Source: Actinomycetota bacterium (GTDB lineage: Bacteria > Actinomycetota > Thermoleophilia > Gaiellales > Gaiellaceae). Taken from it: 13,323 nucleotides of DNA. The translations under genes were made by a program, and so were the position numbers. Positions 7,681 to 13,323 of the stretch are shown here, piece by piece. The stretch spans positions 1-13,323 of the forward strand of contig JACCYG010000308.1 in assembly GCA_013696595.1 (NCBI GenBank), given 5' to 3'. The notes beneath the pieces were generated by a model. The model worked only from the letters and a program-made list of their open reading frames with translations, did no database searches and was not told the origin of the DNA. The first letter of the stretch is position 1. Each line of letters starts with the position of its first letter.

Positions 7681-9387
7681 ATGATCCGGAGCCAGCTGGT
7701 TCAGAGCCGAACGGAGGTCGTCGCCGAGCGCGGCGTCGTCTCGGCGGGCGACCCCCGTGTTGCCGCAGCCGGTGTCCGCATCTTCGAGGAGGGCGGCAAC
7801 GCCGTCGACGCGATCGTCGCGGGTGCCTACACCGCGTTCGTCGTCGAGCCCGCTCAGGCGGGCCTCGGCGGCTACGGGCACCTGTCGATGTTCCTGGCCG
7901 AGACCCAGGAGTTCGTCACGATCGACCACTACGTGCGGGCGCCTCGTCTCGCCCGGGCCGAGATGTTCGAGGTCGACCCGTCGCAGCACGAGATGTACTA
8001 CGGCTGGCCCCGCGTCGCGGGGCAGCGCAACGAATGGGGCCATCTCGCAGCGGGCGTCCCGGGCGCCGTGGCCGGGCTCTGCCTCGCACAGGAGCGGTAC
8101 GGGAAGCTGCCGCTCGCGCAGGTGCTCGAGCCGGCGATCGAGGCCGCGGACGAGGGAATTCGCGTCACGTGGAACCTCGTGCTCGGCATCACCGCCCGCT
8201 TCGAGGCGATCAGGAGCCTGCCCGAGGCCGCGGCCGTCCTTCTTCCCGGCGGTACGCCGCCGAAGCTGCCGGGCCTCGATCGCGACGCGGACCGAATCCA
8301 TATGCCGGGCCTTGCGGAGACCCTTCGGCGGATCGCCAAGGAGGGCGCCGCCGGGTTCTACACGGGCCCCGTCGCCGAGGCGATCGAGCGGGAACTCCAG
8401 GCCAACGGCGGGATCCTGACGGCTGCAGACCTCGCCGCCTACGAGCCGAAGGTTTTACGCGAGCCGCCGGCGAGCTATCGCGGCCACGCGTACGTGACGG
8501 CGAACGACCCGATCGGTTACGAGGCGCTCAACATTCTCGACCACTTCGACCTCGCGAGCCACGGGCCCGACAGCGTCGAGTTCCGCCACCTCATGGCCGA
8601 GGCGCTCGGGCATGCGTTCGCCGACAGCATGACCCATTACGGAGACCCCGATTTCACCGAAAGCCCCGCGAACGCCCTCGCCAGCCGGGCGTTCGGCGCC
8701 GAGCGGGCTCGCGGCATCGACCCGGGCCGCGCCGCGCCGCGCCCGATTGCGGCCGCCGATCCCTGGCCCCACGATTCGGAGGAGCCCGCCCCGGAAATCC
8801 TCCCGACGCGGTCGAGCGGCGGCGTGCGCGGGACGAGCCAGCTGGCCACCGCCGACCGCGATGGAAACATGGCGTCTCTCATCACGAGCCTCTCGAACGC
8901 CTTCGGCTCGCTCGTCCTCGTGCCCGGGACCGGAGTGCTCCTGAACGACGGGATGCAGAACTTCGACCCACGTTCCGGCCGGGCGAACTCGATCGCGCCC
9001 GGGAAGATGCCGATCTTCGGGGTGCCCGCGATCGTCGCGGCGAAGGACGGCGACGCGGTCTTCGCCGCCGCCGGATCGGGCGGATACAGGATCACGACCG
9101 GCGTCCTGCACACGATGGTTCACGCAGTGGATTTCGGCCTGGGACTTCAGGCCGCGGTCGACGCACCGCGCGTCCACTGCCAGGGGGACGAGACGTTCGT
9201 GGACACGCGCATCCCGCCCGACGTGCGCGTGCGGCTGGCCGAGCTGGGACACGAGGTCGTGCCCCAGGAAGAGGTTCCGGGGACGTTCTTCTTCGGCCGC
9301 GTCAGCGCGGTCCGGCGCGACCCGGTGACCGGACTACTCCACGCGGCCTCCGGACCCGCGTGGCACACCGCCGCGGCGGGCGTTTGA
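7681..9387 (+). CDS. Gamma-glutamyltransferase-family Ntn-hydrolase with altered substrate pocket
   Basis: 568-aa member of the GGT fold, which self-cleaves at a Thr that becomes the N-terminal nucleophile for amide hydrolysis or transfer. The ATG has a modest GGAG (7670-7673) seven bases upstream. Family features: GNAVDAIVAGAYTAFVVEP...GLGGYG (39-66), HLAAGVPGAVAG (121-132), the nucleophile region RGTSQLATADRDGN (383-396) with Thr385 as presumed nucleophile, VPGTGVLLND (414-423) and oxyanion glycines 467-468. Predicted subunits are residues 1-384 and 385-568. No signal peptide is seen, so it is probably cytoplasmic, unlike periplasmic E. coli GGT. Most gamma-glutamyl-binding residues are replaced, so glutathione is an unlikely substrate. 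It lies 36 bp after the importer ATPase on the same strand and probably hydrolyses the imported compound. It ends 1 bp from the convergent oxygenase gene. A cephalosporin-acylase-like or other amidase activity is an alternative. Confidence 0.85.
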   Translation: MIRSQLVQSRTEVVAERGVVSAGDPRVAAAGVRIFEEGGNAVDAIVAGAYTAFVVEPAQAGLGGYGHLSMFLAETQEFVTIDHYVRAPRLARAEMFEVDPSQHEMYYGWPRVAGQRNEWGHLAAGVPGAVAGLCLAQERYGKLPLAQVLEPAIEAADEGIRVTWNLVLGITARFEAIRSLPEAAAVLLPGGTPPKLPGLDRDADRIHMPGLAETLRRIAKEGAAGFYTGPVAEAIERELQANGGILTAADLAAYEPKVLREPPASYRGHAYVTANDPIGYEALNILDHFDLASHGPDSVEFRHLMAEALGHAFADSMTHYGDPDFTESPANALASRAFGAERARGIDPGRAAPRPIAAADPWPHDSEEPAPEILPTRSSGGVRGTSQLATADRDGNMASLITSLSNAFGSLVLVPGTGVLLNDGMQNFDPRSGRANSIAPGKMPIFGVPAIVAAKDGDAVFAAAGSGGYRITTGVLHTMVHAVDFGLGLQAAVDAPRVHCQGDETFVDTRIPPDVRVRLAELGHEVVPQEEVPGTFFFGRVSAVRRDPVTGLLHAASGPAWHTAAAGV

Positions 9388-9388
9388 C

Positions 9389-10372
9389 CTAGCGGCGGCC
9401 GACGGGGGCGGCGATGGGTGGCTCGGGCTCGCGGTCGAACTCGGCGAGCATGCGCTCGACGTCGGCGATGCTCTCGCGCAAAGCCGTGCGGAGATCCTCC
9501 GGCGGCCGGTCGAAGTCGGCGGTGGCGGCCGCGAAGCGCTCGAGCTTTCGCGCGGCTGCGACCGCAGCGAAGCGGCTCCCCTCGACGAGTGCGATCGCGT
9601 CGCCGTCGACGCGGCGCAGCCTCGGCATCGTCGTCGCGGTCGGGTCGTCGATCTGGGGGTGCGGGGTGAAGAAGGAGCCGACGATCGTGACGCGCTCGTG
9701 TGGCTCTTCGAGCCGGGTGGCGCGATGGAGCACGCGGTGCCCCTGCTGGAAGATCGCCCAGCCGGGGCCGGGAAACTGCGGGCTCCGCACGCGGTCGGCG
9801 GGAAGCTCCCCGTCGCGCTCGAGCAGCGCCTTCCCCTCCTCGACGGGGCCGAAGAAGTACTCGAAGCGCCCTCCCTTCATGTCGTGCGGGTCGGTGACCA
9901 TGAGGACGTAGTCGAACGAGGTGATGTCCGCATGCCACTGGTCGACATTGAGCGAGAGGTCGTCGGGCGCGTAGTTGATGTGAACCGCGTGGTGGGAGAC
10001 CGGATGAGGCTCGATCGGTGCCTGAGCGAGCTCACGAAGCCAGGCGATCAGCTTCGGATCGGTCGCGAGGCCCCAGAGGAACTCGGAGCGGTAGACGCCT
10101 CCCCGGACGAACTTCGGGATGCGGTCGCTACCTCTGGCCGAGCCCTCGAGCTCCGCGCAGATCTCCTGCAGGACCCGCACGCCTTCGTCTGTCAGGAAGC
10201 GGAACGGCTCCGTGATGGCAACGGGCGAGAACGCGTTCGGCCCGGCGGCTTCCTCCCCGAGCTCGTCGAGCGTGTAGACGCGCTCCGGAGGGCGAAACTC
10301 GAGATACGCGGCGTCCCAGGAGACGTCCGAGGCGAGCCTGTCGTAGCCAGGGGGCCCGTGCACGAGCGCCAC
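9389..10372 (-). CDS. 2-oxoglutarate/Fe(II)-dependent oxygenase-like protein
   Basis: Predicted 327-aa non-heme iron oxygenase of the double-stranded beta-helix fold; substrate unknown. The GTG at 10372 is chosen because it shares a base with the stop of the upstream MFS gene (TAGTG), typical of coupled translation. GTG at 10363 is the alternative. The metal-binding triad is visible: WHADIT gives His147 and Asp149, and QQGHRVLHRATR gives the distal His216. Arg227, eleven residues later, fits the 2-oxoglutarate carboxylate-binding position. Residues 280-327 form a charged tail beyond the fold. Upstream are an MFS transporter and a microprotein under a MarR-type divergent promoter, so it may modify a toxic small molecule or metabolite handled by the transporter. 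The longer open frame upstream of 10372 lies only within the MFS gene. Phytanoyl-CoA-dioxygenase-like or prolyl-hydroxylase-like subfamilies cannot be separated here. Confidence 0.75.
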   Translation of the reverse strand: MALVHGPPGYDRLASDVSWDAAYLEFRPPERVYTLDELGEEAAGPNAFSPVAITEPFRFLTDEGVRVLQEICAELEGSARGSDRIPKFVRGGVYRSEFLWGLATDPKLIAWLRELAQAPIEPHPVSHHAVHINYAPDDLSLNVDQWHADITSFDYVLMVTDPHDMKGGRFEYFFGPVEEGKALLERDGELPADRVRSPQFPGPGWAIFQQGHRVLHRATRLEEPHERVTIVGSFFTPHPQIDDPTATTMPRLRRVDGDAIALVEGSRFAAVAAARKLERFAAATADFDRPPEDLRTALRESIADVERMLAEFDREPEPPIAAPVGRR

Positions 10373-11541
10373 TATAACCCCGTCGAATGGCCGCCGGCGA
10401 GCGCGATCCGGACACGGAGCGCGCGAACCTGAGCGGCAACGAGAGTTAGGGCGCAGAGCGAGGCGACGAGGAGAAACGGGACGGAGTCGCCCGCCGCGTC
10501 GGCAAGAGCGCCCCCGGCTGCCGATCCGGCGAATTGGCCGGCCGCCCAGACGAGCGTCATGAGGGCGAAGCCGAACCCCTGGTGGATTCCCGCGGCGTCC
10601 GAGCCGTCGGTCAGGAGCGCGAGGCCGGGAACCCAGAAGATGCTGTAGGAGACGGCGGTGCCGACGACCACGGCCGCCAGCAGCCAGGGATCGTCGACGA
10701 AGGGGAGGGCGACCGAGAACGCGAGCGCCCCGAGCAGGCCCGCGCGGACGGGGAGCAGGCGTCCGTGCGAGTCGGCGAGGCGCCCGACTGCCGGGCTGGC
10801 AAAGGCCTGAACTGCGGCGGCGGCGAGGAAGACGGCGCTGACGCCGATCGTGCCCCACCCGGCCGCGTCGAGGTCGAGCGGCGCGAGCACCGAGAGGACG
10901 CCCACGAGGAGGGCCGTCAGGCTGCCGAGCCAAAGTCCGCTCGCCACGCGAGGCTCGAGCACGGCGCCGAAGAGTGCCTTCAGAGACGTCGAGGCGGCTC
11001 GCGCGGCACCGGGCGTCACCCAGGTCCACGCGATGATGAGCACGCCCAGCACGGCGACGCTCGAGAAGGTCGGGATGCGGCCGTAGAGCGCTGCCGCTCC
11101 TCCCAGCACGGGGCCGAGGAGGATCCCGACCAGCGCCGCGCGCGACACACGTCCGATCAGCTCGCCGCGGCGGTCGCGCGGCCCCGCCGTGACGAGCCAC
11201 GCGAGGGCGCCCGTCCACGACGCCGCGACGCTCAGGCCCTGGCCGAAGCGCCCGAGCTCGAGGAGCCACACCGTCGGTGCGAGCGCGAACGTGAGCGACG
11301 AGACTACGGTGAAGCCGAGGCCGAGCAGCACCGAGCGCTTGACGCCGATCCGAGCAGCCAGGAGGCCTCCCGGGATCGCGCCGACGAGCAGGCCCGCGGG
11401 ATAGGCCGCGACGAGCAAGCCCGATTCGGTCTTCGAGAGGTCGAACTCGCGGGCCAGCTCCGGTAGGTACGGCGCGAGGGCAGCCGCGAAGATCGTGTTG
11501 TAGAGCACGACTGCTCTGACGAGAGCGAGAAGACGGCCCAC
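10372..11541 (-). CDS. Major facilitator superfamily transporter
   Basis: Predicted 389-aa, 12-helix inner-membrane transporter, probably a drug/metabolite exporter. The GTG at 11541 gives a short N-terminus leading straight into TM1 (about 6-25); frame upstream of it overlaps the microprotein gene and reads as Arg-rich non-membrane sequence. No clear Shine-Dalgarno is present, so the start is moderately certain. MFS motif A appears between TM2 and TM3 as GGLLAARIGVKR (58-69), and its C-terminal counterpart as GRLADSHGRLL (253-263). The chain is otherwise hydrophobic, with a central cytoplasmic loop near 176-200. The stop overlaps the oxygenase start. The context (divergent MarR regulator, microprotein upstream, oxygenase downstream) supports an inducible efflux role. 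The substrate cannot be inferred. Confidence 0.88.
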   Translation of the reverse strand: MGRLLALVRAVVLYNTIFAAALAPYLPELAREFDLSKTESGLLVAAYPAGLLVGAIPGGLLAARIGVKRSVLLGLGFTVVSSLTFALAPTVWLLELGRFGQGLSVAASWTGALAWLVTAGPRDRRGELIGRVSRAALVGILLGPVLGGAAALYGRIPTFSSVAVLGVLIIAWTWVTPGAARAASTSLKALFGAVLEPRVASGLWLGSLTALLVGVLSVLAPLDLDAAGWGTIGVSAVFLAAAAVQAFASPAVGRLADSHGRLLPVRAGLLGALAFSVALPFVDDPWLLAAVVVGTAVSYSIFWVPGLALLTDGSDAAGIHQGFGFALMTLVWAAGQFAGSAAGGALADAAGDSVPFLLVASLCALTLVAAQVRALRVRIALAGGHSTGL

Positions 11542-11555
11542 GCGGTCGAGGCTAG

Positions 11556-11567
11556 CCGGGCGCCCGG
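11556..11567 (-). repeat. Perfect 12-bp palindrome between microprotein and MFS genes
   Basis: CCGGGCGCCCGG is fully self-complementary and lies in the 53-bp gap between the microprotein stop and the MFS start. As RNA it has no real loop unless the centre opens, so it is a poor terminator. More CCGG/CCGGGCG copies flank it. It might affect MFS translation, or simply reflect GC-rich composition. Confidence 0.35.
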
Positions 11568-11594
11568 CCGGGTGGACCGGGCGTCGGCGTCTGA

Positions 11595-11732
11595 CTAGCG
11601 TGCGAAGGCGCTCTTGAGTCGACCGACTACGCCGCGCCAGAGGTGCGAGGGGGGAGCCTCGGCGTCGGCCAGGAGCTCGGCCTGGCGCTCCGTCGCGATC
11701 AAATATGCGAGTTCTGGGCTGGTCAGATCCAT
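11595..11732 (-). CDS. 45-aa microprotein, first gene of the MarR-controlled operon
   Basis: Small gene of 45 residues. The start is well supported: ATG with GGAGGA (11742-11737) four bases upstream, the best ribosome site of this operon, and a candidate promoter directly before it. The protein begins MDLTSPELAYLIATERQAEL, and the next residues to about 25 continue an amphipathic helix. A Pro-Pro-Ser-His turn follows (27-30), then a basic amphipathic tail (LWRGVVGRLKSAFAR, 31-45). There is no membrane segment or Cys. Actinobacteria often carry similar short Glu/Ala/Arg helices of unknown function at the head of operons; that comparison is from memory, not a search. The stop lies 53 bp before the MFS start. 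It could be a partner of the transporter or a leader peptide that controls its expression. Confidence 0.7.
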   Translation of the reverse strand: MDLTSPELAYLIATERQAELLADAEAPPSHLWRGVVGRLKSAFAR

Positions 11733-11762
11733 GGTGTCCTCCGATCGTTTCCTTCTCTTTGC

Positions 11763-11790
11763 AGAGTAGCGATAAAAACTTCGACGTCAA
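11763..11790 (-). promoter_or_regulatory. Candidate promoter of the microprotein-MFS-oxygenase operon
   Basis: Read on the minus strand, TTGACG (11790-11785) and TACTCT (11768-11763) are 16 bp apart. The -35 matches the consensus at five of six positions, the -10 at three. Transcription would begin near 11756, giving a leader of about 24 nt that contains the GGAGGA site. The -35 falls inside the second operator-like repeat, so a bound MarR protein would exclude RNA polymerase. Confidence 0.5.
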
Positions 11791-11791
11791 A
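11780..11791. promoter_or_regulatory. Second, degenerate MarR-type operator copy
   Basis: TTCGACGTCAAA is centred on the palindrome GACGTC with partly symmetric TT/AA flanks. It shares ACGTCAA with the main operator, in the same orientation, 15 bp away centre to centre. It covers the -35 of the minus-strand operon. It probably acts with the better site at 11792-11809. Confidence 0.4.
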
Positions 11792-11809
11792 TAACTTAAC
11801 GTCAAGTTA
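11792..11809. promoter_or_regulatory. Probable MarR operator (18-bp near-palindrome)
   Basis: TAACTTAACGTCAAGTTA is symmetric at 16 of 18 positions (8 of 9 base pairs; the exception is the A/C pair at 11798/11803). Size and AT-rich arms suit the winged-helix dimers of the MarR family. It lies in the divergent region, immediately before the regulator's reading frame and upstream of the minus-strand promoter. Binding could repress both directions, giving autoregulation. Confidence 0.6.
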
Positions 11810-11819
11810 AGCTCTGGTT

Positions 11820-12335
11820 ATTCCCGACGAGGATCACGTTGATTTCGCGCTCGAGGGGTGGCGCAGAGAGCGCCCTGATCTGAACACGGCCGCGAAGGCC
11901 GTGGTCCAGCGCCTAGGCAGGGGCGCCCGCTATGTGGAGCGATCGATTGAGCACGTCTTCGACGAATTCGGCCTCCACCCGTACGAGTTCTACGTTCTGG
12001 GCGTCCTGCGCCGTTCGGGCAAGCCCTACCGAATGAGCCCGACCCAGCTTGCCCGCACGCTTCTCCTGACCGCGGCGTCCGTCACGCATCGCGTCGACCG
12101 GCTCGAGAAGGCGGGCCTCGTTCGCCGCATCCCCGATCCGGACGACCGCCGCGGCATCTTCGTCGAGCTCACTCCCAGGGGACTCGGCCTCGTCGATCGC
12201 GCGATCGAGGCTCACGCCGCGGCGGAGGAGTACGCGGTCTCGGGCCTCACGCCCGGCGAGCAGAAGGAGCTCGCGCGCATGCTCCGCAAGCTCCTGCTCA
12301 CCTTCGGGGACACGCGTCCGGATCGCCCAAAGTAG
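11820..12335 (+). CDS. MarR-family transcriptional regulator, start codon uncertain (ATT 11820, CTG 11814 or GTG 11901)
   Basis: Dimeric winged-helix regulator that probably represses the divergent microprotein-MFS-oxygenase operon and itself, released by a small ligand. From ATT 11820 it is 171 aa. The N-terminal helix reads DHVDFALEGWRRERPDLNT (residues 5-23), close to the usual WRRERPDL opening of actinobacterial MarR proteins. The winged helix spans about 71-118, with recognition helix ASVTHRVDRLEKAGL (86-100) and wing DPDDRR (105-110). The first ordinary start, GTG 11901, would give 144 aa and remove that conserved helix, part of the dimer interface. The frame is open only back to a TAA at 11808 and contains no ATG, GTG or TTG before 11901. 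ATT has TAAGCT (TANNNT) at -12 to -7, which would suit a leaderless start, though leaderless ATT would be unusual. A base error changing ATG to ATT is also possible. The family call is firm, the start is not. Confidence 0.85.
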   Translation: MPDEDHVDFALEGWRRERPDLNTAAKAVVQRLGRGARYVERSIEHVFDEFGLHPYEFYVLGVLRRSGKPYRMSPTQLARTLLLTAASVTHRVDRLEKAGLVRRIPDPDDRRGIFVELTPRGLGLVDRAIEAHAAAEEYAVSGLTPGEQKELARMLRKLLLTFGDTRPDRPK

Positions 12336-12344
12336 CCGGTTCGT

Positions 12345-13139
12345 TCAGTAGACGACGTTTAGGCACCAGCCGCCGTCGATGCGGAGGCTCGTGCCGGTGA
12401 TGTACGCGGCTCGATCGGAGGCGAGAAAGGCGATCGCGTCCGCGATCTCCTCGGGCCGCCCGAACCGGCCCATCGGAACGGCCCCGGCCTGCTCCTCGTA
12501 CACGTTCTCCGCGCTTACCCCGCGCTCGTCGGCCTCGGCCTCCACGAGAGCCTCGATCCGCTCGGTGGCGATCCACCCCGGGAGGACGTTGTTGACGCGG
12601 ATGTTCTCGGGTGCGAGCTCGGTGGCGAGGTACTTCGAAAAGCCTGTCGTGGCAAGGCGCGCGACGGACGCGGAGGCCGTGTGGCCGACGAGCTGGTGCA
12701 GGTCGCAGCCGAAGATGTTCACGATCGATCCGCCGCCGGCGAGGCGCAGATGCGGGACGGCCGCGCGTGCGAGCCGTATGACCCCCAGAGTCATCCGCTC
12801 CCATGCGGCCTGCCAGTCCTCATCGCTTCGGGATGTCGCCGTTCCATAGTCGGGCGGGCCCGTGTTCGTGACGAGGACGTCGAGGCCGCCGAGAGCCGCG
12901 ACGGTCTCGGAGACGATCCGCTCGCAGTCCTCGGCCCGGCTGATGTCCCCTGGAATCGCGAGTGCCTGCTGGCCGGTCGCCGCGGCGATCTCCTCCGCCG
13001 CCCGTTCCAGCTCGTCGGCGGTACGGGCGTAGACGGCGACCGAGCACCCCTCGCGCGCCAGCGTCAGAGCGGCGGCTCGCCCGAGACCGCGGCTCGCGCC
13101 GCCGACTAGCGCCTTCTTCCCTGCGAGACCGAGATCCAC
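12345..13139 (-). CDS. SDR-fold oxidoreductase-like protein lacking the classical Ser-Tyr-Lys
   Basis: 264-aa member of the short-chain dehydrogenase/reductase superfamily. It starts at GTG 13139, three bases after the stop of the TPP enzyme gene and without a Shine-Dalgarno, so reinitiation is likely. The nucleotide-binding motif GGASRGLG (13-20) is intact, Arg17 and Arg39 favour NADP(H), and TNTG (91-94) replaces the usual NNAG. The C-terminal family motifs ELAPENIRVN (174-183), PGWIATE (187-193) and SLRIDGG (251-257) are present. Against FabG the catalytic Ser position is Gly144, Tyr is Ala157 and Lys is Arg161. It may use another mechanism, only bind nucleotide, or be one of the known divergent SDR groups commonly annotated as 3-oxoacyl-ACP reductase. 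It converges with the MarR gene, 9 bp away. Confidence 0.88.
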   Translation of the reverse strand: MDLGLAGKKALVGGASRGLGRAAALTLAREGCSVAVYARTADELERAAEEIAAATGQQALAIPGDISRAEDCERIVSETVAALGGLDVLVTNTGPPDYGTATSRSDEDWQAAWERMTLGVIRLARAAVPHLRLAGGGSIVNIFGCDLHQLVGHTASASVARLATTGFSKYLATELAPENIRVNNVLPGWIATERIEALVEAEADERGVSAENVYEEQAGAVPMGRFGRPEEIADAIAFLASDRAAYITGTSLRIDGGWCLNVVY

Positions 13140-13142
13140 GGC

Positions 13143-13323
13143 TCAGGCCGTCGGCGACCACATCTCGAGCTCGACGGGGAGGTGGACGACCGAGGGGCCG
13201 TCCGTCGAGAAGGCGTGGTCGAGCGCGTCGCCGAGGTCGTCAGGGGTCGTCGATTCGACCGGAACGCCGAACGCGCGCACGAGCGCGGGGAAGTCGGGCT
13301 GCTCGAGGTCGACGGCGTAGGTC
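13143..13323 (-). CDS. C-terminal part of a thiamine-pyrophosphate-dependent enzyme (acetolactate synthase-like), cut by window edge
   Basis: Only the last 59 residues are present; the gene continues past the window end. The fragment (TYAVDLEQPDFPALVRAFGV, then DDLGDALDHAF, then DGPSVVHLPVELEM) fits the end of the TPP-binding C-terminal domain shared by acetolactate synthase, benzoylformate decarboxylase and related enzymes. The typical features are PDF-x-ALxxAFGV, a helix, then a DGPxVV-x-LPV strand. The substrate cannot be told from this piece. The three-base spacing to the SDR-like gene means the two are co-transcribed and perhaps work in one pathway. Confidence 0.65.
   Translation of the reverse strand, partial: TYAVDLEQPDFPALVRAFGVPVESTTPDDLGDALDHAFSTDGPSVVHLPVELEMWSPTA

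Noticed and set aside
5317..8301. 994-aa antisense open frame spanning permease, ATPase and hydrolase genes
   Set aside because: It crosses three confident genes and shows only biased composition without motifs; length alone is not evidence at this GC content.
5958..9392. 1144-aa plus-strand frame out of phase with ATPase and hydrolase
   Set aside because: Arg/Pro/Gly-rich frameshifted reading of two confident genes with complete motifs in the other frame.
10373..11269. Extended oxygenase frame starting at 11269
   Set aside because: The added sequence is the frameshifted MFS gene; the GTG at 10372 overlapping the MFS stop gives a normal-sized oxygenase.
10534..11466. 310-aa plus-strand frame opposite the MFS gene
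   Set aside because: Glu/Arg/Ala-rich shadow with no motifs, opposite a clear 12-helix transporter.
10372..11805. 477-aa version of the MFS gene beginning at ATG 11805
   Set aside because: The extra 88 residues are Arg-rich, out of phase with the microprotein gene and run back through the promoter and -35 region; GTG 11541 places TM1 at the N-terminus.

Overview
The window is high-GC DNA with tightly packed genes, frequent GTG starts and long spurious antisense frames. A Tat-type lipoprotein binding protein, actinobacterial-style MarR and small-protein sequences, and starts with no Shine-Dalgarno but a TANNNT box point to an actinomycete, probably a soil lineage such as Thermoleophilia. That placement is inference from protein style; there is no rRNA or marker gene here.

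Left block, 1-9387, plus strand. A lipoprotein with PD40 beta-propeller motifs (121-1503) is followed by a 171-bp gap holding a 32-bp-periodic repeat, an inverted repeat and a sigma70-like promoter. Next is a complete oligopeptide-type ABC importer: Tat/lipobox binding protein (1675-3420), a hairpin, two permeases (3502-4449, 4457-5530) and one polypeptide carrying both ATPases (5530-7644). An intracellular gamma-glutamyltransferase-fold Ntn-hydrolase follows (7681-9387). The likely logic is to import a small peptide or amide-linked compound and hydrolyse it in the cytoplasm. The hydrolase keeps the catalytic Thr but has lost almost every residue that recognises the gamma-glutamyl group in E. 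coli GGT, so its substrate is probably not glutathione.

Middle block, 9389-12335. A MarR-family regulator (plus strand) is divergent from a minus-strand operon of a 45-aa microprotein (absent from ordinary ORF lists), an MFS transporter and a 2-oxoglutarate/Fe(II) oxygenase-like protein. The last two overlap as TAGTG. The 87-bp divergent region carries an 18-bp near-palindrome and a second degenerate copy overlapping the -35 of the operon. This looks like a ligand-responsive export/modification divergon. The regulator's conserved N-terminus extends upstream of any ATG, GTG or TTG, suggesting a rare start codon or a base error.

Right block, 12345-13323, minus strand. The C-terminal end of a thiamine-pyrophosphate enzyme runs off the window and is followed after 3 nt by a short-chain dehydrogenase-fold protein. 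That protein has an intact nucleotide-binding motif but lacks the Ser, Tyr and Lys of the classical active site.

No tRNA, rRNA, CRISPR array, insertion sequence or phage gene was seen. No gene-free stretch exceeds 300 bases. The best leads are the MarR/microprotein/MFS/oxygenase divergon, the altered Ntn-hydrolase linked to a peptide importer, and the SDR lacking its catalytic residues.
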